NCBI GenBank assembly: GCA_049999765.1
Contig: JBNGIQ010008496.1
Span: 1-21,644 of the forward strand
Reading direction: 5' to 3'
Length of the DNA: 21,644 nt
Source: Phaeoceros laevis
Lineage: Eukaryota > Anthocerotophyta > Anthocerotopsida > Notothyladales
Shown here: piece after piece, positions 15,955 through 21,644 of the stretch
Numbering within the stretch: the first letter of the stretch is position 1
Layout of the letters: each line of letters opens with the position of its first letter
The notes under the pieces: generated by a model
Told to the model about the DNA's origin: nothing
Database searches by the model: none
Seen by the model: only the letters and a program-made list of their open reading frames with translations
Position numbers and translations under genes: made by a program

Positions 15955-16490
15955 ACCAGTGGACACAAAGGAAGTGGTAACATGGACCTTACTGGTAACA
16001 TGGTAACATGGACAGTCGTGATTGCTGTCTATGCACAGCAAGGACTCGGCCAGGAGGCGCTTCTTGTGGATGGACAAATGGAGGAGGTGGGCCTCACTTT
16101 GGCTAACGATGTTACTTTTGCTTGCCTTCTGAAGGCGTCTGCAAGCACTAGTGCTTTGCAGAAGGGTATGTAGCGTCACTCACAGATTGTCACAAGAGGA
16201 TTGCTGGATCACGTAGTGGGGGGCAAACTGCCTGGTGGACATGTATGCAAAATGTGGTGAGCTGGTGGATGCATGCCTGGTTTTTTATAGCATGGACACA
16301 AAGAATGTGGTAACATGGACAATCGTGATTGCTGCGTATGCCCAGCAAGGACTTGGCCAGGAGGCGCTTGTTGTGTATGGACAAATGGAGGAGGCAAGTC
16401 TCATTCTGGCTAACCATGTTACTTTTATTTGTTTATGGAGACGTTTGTTAATTTCTTGAAGGCTTGAACAAGCGCTGGTGCTGTACAGCA
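15955..16490 (+). pseudogene. PPR gene relic, two tandem motif blocks
   Basis: Two closely similar blocks of a pentatricopeptide-repeat protein, an RNA-binding family that acts in chloroplasts and mitochondria. Block 1 (15982-16173): N-M-V-T-W-T-V-V-I-A-V-Y-A-Q-Q-G-L-G-Q-E-A, then N-D-V-T-F-A-C-L-L-K-A. Block 2 (16235-16459) is in another frame: D-M-Y-A-K-C-G, N-V-V-T-W-T-I-V-I-A-A-Y-A-Q-Q, then N-H-V-T-F-I-C-L. The blocks lie about 304 bases apart, the length of one P-L-S motif triplet, and are highly similar in DNA, so the duplication is fairly recent. A frameshift separates them, block 1 ends in TAG, and no start or targeting peptide is seen. Confidence 0.85.
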
Positions 16491-16557
16491 GGGCAGTCAA
16501 GGATAAACTAGGGAGGCTTGAGTTCGCTCTGGGTGGCCAGTAACATCTGCTGGTGGG
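16491..16557 (+). other. PPR-derived flank before the LINE tail
   Basis: Decayed sequence running into the T-run at 16558. It is the left flank of the proposed LINE insertion. No target-site duplication was recognised. Confidence 0.3.
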
Positions 16558-16566
16558 TTTTTTTTT

Positions 16567-16980
16567 ATATAAGTAGAAGATATTGTGGGACTATGACTGT
16601 AGATTTGCGTCATCATGACCTGGTGTTCAATACTGAAAACCCTTGTTTCTAGGATGGTCTTGTGTATCTCAATTGCCTTGATTGTAAGAGTTCAGTTGTG
16701 GCCATGGTACCAATGTGTTAAGGGTTACTAGTTGATTGCAGTTTGTGCATGAAGTGGCAATGGAGTATCTGATGATCAGGAGGCTAAATAATTTGTTTGT
16801 AGGTTTATCGTGTGTGACGTAGGATAGCATCTAGGCAGATACTTCATGATTTTTTGCTGAAGGTGAACCTTATCGACCTTGCTTACAAAAAGACGGCCGG
16901 GGAGTATGAGTCCCTGTTACATTTGGTTGCTGTGTAGCAGTAATGACGAATCATTATCCTATGAGTTCTAACCGCGAGTT
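16567..16980 (-). other. Probable LINE 3' untranslated region
   Basis: No gene on either strand. On the reverse strand it follows the ORF2 stop and ends at the A-run, which is why it is assigned to the element. Confidence 0.45.
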
Positions 16981-19730
16981 CTAGTAATCCAGTGATGCGG
17001 ACTCATTGCAAAGATACATGTGAAATGTCTGAGAAGCCGAGGACCACATACTAAAAATATGGTCAGATTCTTGATCCGAGTCTTGATCAGACTCACTTGC
17101 TCCCTCTGTGTCAAAGTCTTGGTCCGATTGGGAATTGTGATCCGAGGTAGCATGATTTGGTAACTGCATCGGTGTTGTATCCCGAATGTGAGCTTGGAGG
17201 TCGTAAGTGAAGGTAGCCATAGGTTGCGTTTCTTGTTTATATAGAGTCTGCAGTGTATTCGTTGTTGAAAATAGCGCTTCATGTCTGTATCTGACTACCT
17301 CGGTTAGAGGGCATGCAAAGATCATGTGTGTTTCCACATCGCCGACTTGCTCATGACATAAGTGACATGGAGGATGATGTTCCCCTCGCTGCTGCATCCA
17401 GGAATGGTGGTTTGACCATGGAGTTGCCTACAGTCATATGTGTACAAGCGCTCTGATATGTGAAAATGGCAGGGCCTGCTGCAGGTACGGTTGAATATGA
17501 AAAGTGTGGCATCCCGAGTTCTGCTTGCAAAGTAGCTGTACATGTATCTTGTGGCAAGCTGAAATGATGTTTGAAGTATCATTTTTGCACTCGCTCAATT
17601 TGCTTCCATCCCTCTAGCGTACATCCTACTATCCATATTGGTACCGTATACAATAATGTTGGTAAGACGCATTGCCTGAAAAATGCTAGCATCGGTATTG
17701 TGTGCAGAAAGTGCCTGTTGAGCGATTTCGAACTGATATAGAAGGAAATTGCTGTTGCAGCATCAATCCGTGATTGACGTGCTTCATGAATCCTCTTGGT
17801 TGCAAATAGCATCATGCCTAAATATTTATGAAGGTTAGAAACCGTGATCTCATCCATTCCCCAGTAGAATATGGGAGGCGTGGTAGTGCCTGCATCATTG
17901 AAGATAAGAATGGATGTTTTTTTCAGGTTGACCTCCAGGTGAAACTGCAGACAAAACTCGTGGAGCATATGCAGCTGCTTTGCAAGCCAGTCGGCGATAG
18001 TGACATGGGCACAATGTCGTCAGCGAAAAGGAGCATTGCGATTTCAAGACCTAGCAGTTGTGGTGCGTCAAGATCTGTTGCTTTGCTGAACCTTCTTTGC
18101 AATTCCTGTAGGTAAGATGCGAAGGAAGTTGGCGATTGTGGGCAGCCCTGCTTGAGTCCCATGTTGCTGTGGAAAGAGGCAGAGCGGCCCAGATCCGTTT
18201 TGACCTGGATTGTACAGTGCTGGTACATTAGTTGGAGAGCCCTGATAAGATTTGCTGGTATACCTGCTAACTCCATGGCCTCCCAGAGTTTAGCCCTAGG
18301 GATAGAATCAAAAGCTTTTCGAAGGTCAATGAAGCATGCATAAACTTTGTTTCCGTGAACTTTTGCTTGTTCAATGATTGCCCTAAGCGTGAAGAGATGG
18401 TGAAGACAGCCATATGTTTTCCGAAAGATTGCTTGAAAAGTTTGATCCATGTTTAACATGTAAGGACTAACTAGCTGGTGGACCGTGGAGGCATAAAGCT
18501 TGTAGAATATTGAATTGAGCATGATGCACCTGAAATTATCAGGAACATCTAGGTGTCCAGCCTTGTGCAATGAGTCATATCTGCTTCACCCCATGTTGGA
18601 GGAAAGTATCCCGTGCAGTGGATGTCATTAAAAACATGCGCAAGGACGTCTGACAAGTTGCTGTCCTTCAGGATCTTGAAGTATTCCGCTCTTAGACCAT
18701 AACGATCGGCAGCTTTGCCTGTTTTCATAAGCCCAATGGCCTGTTGAACAAGCGTAACTGTAAAGATTGGCATTGCTGGGGCACGTGGATATAAGGGCAC
18801 TGAAATGGCATGTATTGGTAGCTTGGAATGAAACAAATCCCTACCATACTGTTCTCATGCCGGCAAACTGATCTGAGGCGGTGGTTTGCTTTTGCTTTTA
18901 ATGAGGTTGAAAAAAGCTTTCGGATTGCCCTTGCTGTCCGCGATTGCGCAAAGATGCAACTGTTTTTCATAGGCTCTGAGCTTCTCTCGTTTTGTCCGTG
19001 AGTAAAGGTTACGAAGAGTCTTGTACTCATCCCTTGGCCATAACCTCTCCTGTGGAGTCCTGGGAAAGCAAATCTTGTTTTTGCCTCCATTCACTGTCGT
19101 GCCACTATCTGCCTTCTGTGTTTTTACCTTGTCTGCTGAGAGCGATTTTAGTGCCATGCTTTTGAAGTCCTGTCATAAACATATGCTGGAGCACAGAGAC
19201 TTGTTGTTGAAGACAGCCATTGTTCTTGTAGAAGCATTGCAATGCTGCTGTCATGGATGTCCTAAAGGCTTCATAGTCTCCTTTTTTGATGAGATGAGTA
19301 GTGATTTTCACCTTGAAATCTTTGATACAATGCACTGATGACATATGAGAAAGCAGATTGTCTACTGAGCTCTGCCGCAAGCATGACTTCGGCTTCCTAA
19401 GTTTTCTCTTCCTCTTCCAGTTGGTAACAAGAGACCGGCAGGTAATAGCTCCTAACTGAGGAAAACGGCCTATGCCGTACACAATGACCATATATGTCTT
19501 CTTTTGAGCATTTGAAGCAATAATGAGGCACGCTGGCCTGAATGATGTTTGTCGGCGGACTGCCTAGGCAAGTCCCCCTCCAGGATATAGTCTGGATGAG
19601 TTACATCGTGTGGAACTGCATGTTGGTTCACAACTCTAATGTTTATGTCCCCTAAGAAAAACGCTAAGATATGCAAAACTTGTGCTACAAGTCCACCAAA
19701 TCTTGTTCAATGTATCACCAACATATCATC
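16981..19730 (-). pseudogene. LINE ORF2 remnant: endonuclease, reverse transcriptase, zinc knuckle
   Basis: Domains in order on the reverse strand. Endonuclease remnant (19470-19730) with the G-D-I-N motif, P-R-Q-S-A-D-K and, after a frameshift near 19490, M-V-I-V-Y-G-I-G-R-F. Linker pieces 19105-19491 and 18855-19157, the latter with L-R-N-L-Y-S-R-T-K-R. Then 18549-18836 with G-K-A-A-D-R-Y-G-L-R-A-E-Y-F-K. Reverse transcriptase 17923-18570 with C-F-I-D-L-R-K-A-F-D (motif A), G-L-K-Q-G-C-P-Q-S-P (motif B) and L-L-F-A-D-D-I-V (motif C); thumb 17579-17968 after a frameshift. The C-terminal part (16981-17397) has a C-x2-C-x9-H-x4-C knuckle and an acidic Ser/Asp/Glu tail. At least six frame breaks make it inactive. 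Confidence 0.9.
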
Positions 19731-19752
19731 TGCGTTGCGATCGGGTATCTCG

Positions 19753-19778
19753 GGTATCCACACTCCCCAACTCCTCAC
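19753..19778 (+). repeat. 26-bp direct repeat, copy 1
   Basis: Begins GGTATCCACACTCC and ends AACTCCTCAC; an identical copy lies at 19842-19867, 89 bases downstream. It adjoins the inferred truncated 5' end of the LINE. Confidence 0.85.
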
Positions 19779-19841
19779 AACTTATAGTAGAGGAGCCCTT
19801 TAGCGCGGCAGACGGCCTCCCGTCCTGTGTTGCAATCCTCA

Positions 19842-19867
19842 GGTATCCACACTCCCCAACTCCTCAC
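19842..19867 (+). repeat. 26-bp direct repeat, copy 2
   Basis: Identical to 19753-19778. The 63 bases between the copies contain no recognised feature. Confidence 0.85.
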
Positions 19868-20180
19868 CAGGGATGGAGCGGAAGCTCCTAATGACCTGGA
19901 CCTAAGGAAACCTGCAAACTCCCACTCCGTTTCACAAATCAAACGAGCAACGAAGCCTTGGGTGCCAGCCGCAAGGAACGACAAACGAGCCTACACTCCG
20001 CACGGGGTACAAATGTGGCAGCACCAGGGGGATGGAGAGCTCCAGCTCCCACTCCTGGAAAGGCCAGGCACAAAATGGAAAATAGATTAAGAGAGAAGGT
20101 GATACATATAGTGTGAGGGTGGACCATCTCGCTCTAGCCTAGGAAATTTGCACCCCATTGGTCAGCAAAATCTCCCTACA

Positions 20181-20920
20181 CCCTGGTATCCAGAATGTGG
20201 TGGCAGGGAGATGCACTCCTGATTTTGACACCATGGGCATACAGAACATGGTGACATGGAATGAGCTGGTTGCAGGATATGCCCACCGAGTATTCTGTTA
20301 AGTGGTTCTTGCTGTGTATGGACAATTGAAGGAGGCAGGCTACGATCTAGTGAGCAAGTAACTCGTTTGCTTTCTAAATGCGTGTTTAAGAACTGGAACC
20401 ATTCAGAGGGGCAAGAGCATCACTCACAGATTGTCAAACCCAGAGGTCTACTAGATGAGGTAGTGTTCTTCAACTGCGAGGTTGGCTTGTATGCAAAGTT
20501 TTGGTGTGGTGGAATGTGTACACCGGGTTCTTGATATCACGATTACAAAGGGTGTGGTGACAGGGAATTGTCGGGTTGGGAGATGCACCCAGGTCATGTA
20601 CTTTTTGGTTGCTGTATGATTGCTATTTTCTCCTAGTATCAGAGTGGTAACTTCTGGGCATCATCGGGATGGAGATAGAAGGCTGAGACGAGACTTGAAG
20701 GCAGCCATTTAAGCATCAAGAGCTTCTTCACCTTTATTTCCGTTCCTATGGTGCCTTGAATTGGCAGACGCCCTTGAATAAGGGTTACAATAGTATGCAA
20801 ATACTTCAGCAGGTGGTGGATTGTATACAGCAGGTGATTGGTAGCGTTACCACAAAGAGTGTGGTGACATGGAAGTCTCTGGCTGGGAGATGCACTCCAG
20901 GTTATGGACACTAGGATGTG
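20181..20920 (+). pseudogene. Second PPR relic, heavily decayed
   Basis: PPR-like pieces in shifting frames on the same strand as 15955-16490. Near 20224-20390: D-T-M-G-I-Q-N-M-V-T-W-N-E-L-V-A-G-Y-A-H, V-Y-G-Q-L-K-E-A-G, then C-F-L-N-A-C-L-R-T-G-T-I-Q-R-G-K-S-I. Near 20545 and 20855: T-K-G-V-V-T and T-K-S-V-V-T-W-K-S-L. The word GGGAGATGCAC recurs at about 20206, 20578 and 20887, spacing 372 and 309, near the length of one PPR triplet. Several stops and frame breaks exclude function. It may be the other half of the locus split by the LINE. Confidence 0.7.
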
Positions 20921-21393
20921 CTGGCTGCTGGCTATGCGGTTGTTACCAAATGATAATTATGTATTTAGTAGTGGGGATGTGTTGAACTGTAGCAGTTTGG
21001 TCGTCCTGAGGATATCGTGACCATCTAACATATTATTCCTAGTTGCATGTTGAATTCCGAGCAGCAAGTTTGGTCCAATTTGAAAGCGTTTGTGGAGCAT
21101 AGGCAGTGAAAGTGAGGGAAAATGGAGATGTGTTTGAGTCCGATGGAGACTGAATCTTGTTTGAGAAGGAATACTAGGCAAGCATCCAGAATCATATCTT
21201 CTTTGAGACAAACGGGTTTGTTAGAGCAAGATTGCTCAGCCTCATACGCAAGTTTCTCACTAACGGCTGTTTCCCAGGGGCTTATGTTGACATAAAGACA
21301 TTCTGCTGCTCCTACCATAAGACAGGGGACAGGGGTTTCGGAAGAGACGATTCCAAACCTGACGGGTAGGATTCCATGAAAACCGTGTGGTGT

Positions 21394-21423
21394 GGTGTGC
21401 TCCCCAAACGGGGGATGCACACC
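21394..21423 (+). repeat. 12-bp hairpin with one bulge
   Basis: GGTGTGCTCCCC (21394-21405), loop AAACG, GGGGATGCACACC (21411-21423). All 12 bases of the left arm pair, with one T bulged on the right. No U-run follows, and no gene is near enough to assign a role. Confidence 0.65.
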
Positions 21424-21489
21424 GCATCCACTGTACGGGCAGTGGCCTGATTGGTCAACTGATTGAGCACACCGGGACGGAAGGTGGGT

Positions 21490-21507
21490 ACACACACACA
21501 CACACAC
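21490..21507 (+). repeat. CA dinucleotide microsatellite
   Basis: About nine AC repeats in an uninterrupted run. Confidence 0.95.
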
Positions 21508-21644
21508 CCGGTGTTCCTGGGTTGTGTGCGTGTGTTCCTTTTTTCGTATGCATGCCATACGTAAGAATTCGTGTGTAAGTTTCGAATCATATTGATCAAC
21601 TGCTTTTCTGATTTGTAACCTTTCTATTGTACTTGGCCTCAGAC

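Larger units (their letters stand above)
16558..19740 (-). mobile_element. 5'-truncated non-LTR retrotransposon (LINE)
   Basis: Read on the reverse strand, the element starts within the endonuclease domain near 19740 and runs through reverse transcriptase and a zinc knuckle to a stop at 16981. It continues as a roughly 410-nt untranslated tail to a 9-base T-run (16558-16566; poly(A) on the element's strand). Loss of the 5' end is the usual outcome of target-primed reverse transcription. PPR relics in the same orientation lie on both sides, so it probably inserted into a PPR locus. Exact ends are inferred. Confidence 0.82.
19741..20180 (+). other. Stretch between LINE and second PPR relic
   Basis: No supported gene. 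It contains the 26-bp direct repeat described separately and a purine-rich tract near 20070-20100. The open frames on both strands here do not resemble any family I know. Confidence 0.35.
20921..21644 (+). other. Right-end stretch, no gene seen
   Basis: Long reverse-strand frames here (21025-21558) owe part of their length to the CA microsatellite, which reads as Val-Cys or His-Thr repeats, and show no family signature. Only the hairpin and the microsatellite are supported. Confidence 0.4.

Noticed and set aside
21025-21599. Reverse-strand open frames of 177 and 95 codons
   Set aside because: Partly built on the CA microsatellite and without recognisable domain.
1-21644. tRNA, rRNA, CRISPR array or bacterial operon
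   Set aside because: No cloverleaf with TTCRA loop, rRNA segment, regularly spaced identical repeats or ribosome-binding-site-led gene series was seen on either strand.

Overview
This looks like nuclear DNA of a land plant, most likely a seedless one such as a fern. The grounds are a Ty1/copia polymerase, a LINE polymerase, and degenerate tandem pentatricopeptide-repeat (PPR) motifs of the P-L-S style (MYAKCG, VVTWTIVIAAYAQ, GLGQEAL) that are abundant in ferns and lycophytes. No prokaryotic operon, tRNA, rRNA or CRISPR feature was seen. The species is inferred only from style, and a run of 10 Ns marks an assembly gap.

Bases 1-10210 hold the most unusual content: a head-to-tail array of seven related units, A to G, with putative start codons at 17, 1500, 3163, 4899, 6324, 7928 and 9477 (spacing 1.42-1.74 kb). 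Each complete unit has a TATA-like element 143-167 nt before a short ATG exon, a pyrimidine-rich leader between them, a CAG|GT splice donor after only 12-15 coding bases, a downstream acceptor, a weakly conserved second exon, and a CATA/TATG-rich inverted repeat at its end. Two subtypes occur: type I (A, D, G; M-T-Q-Q start, intron 78-79 nt) and type II (B, C, F; M-A-Q-Q start, intron 239-296 nt). E is intermediate. Only C, D and F keep spliced reading frames over 60 codons. The family could encode small cysteine-containing peptides or be a structured non-coding RNA family; I do not recognise it.

Bases 10211-12344 hold an unrecognised broken coding block (10320-11936), perhaps the Gag-like ORF of a retroelement. 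Bases 12345-12354 are Ns. They are followed by a copia reverse transcriptase/RNase H remnant (12355-13689) with five in-frame stops and no frameshift. Then come a reverse-strand coding relic (13844-14359) and, diverging from it, an unrecognised pseudogene (14760-15928).

Bases 15955-16490 and 20181-20920 are forward-strand PPR relics. Between them lies a reverse-strand, 5'-truncated LINE (about 16558-19740) with endonuclease remnant, reverse transcriptase and C-terminal zinc knuckle. The order suggests the LINE landed in an already decaying PPR locus. The last 700 bases hold a strong hairpin and a CA microsatellite but no supported gene.
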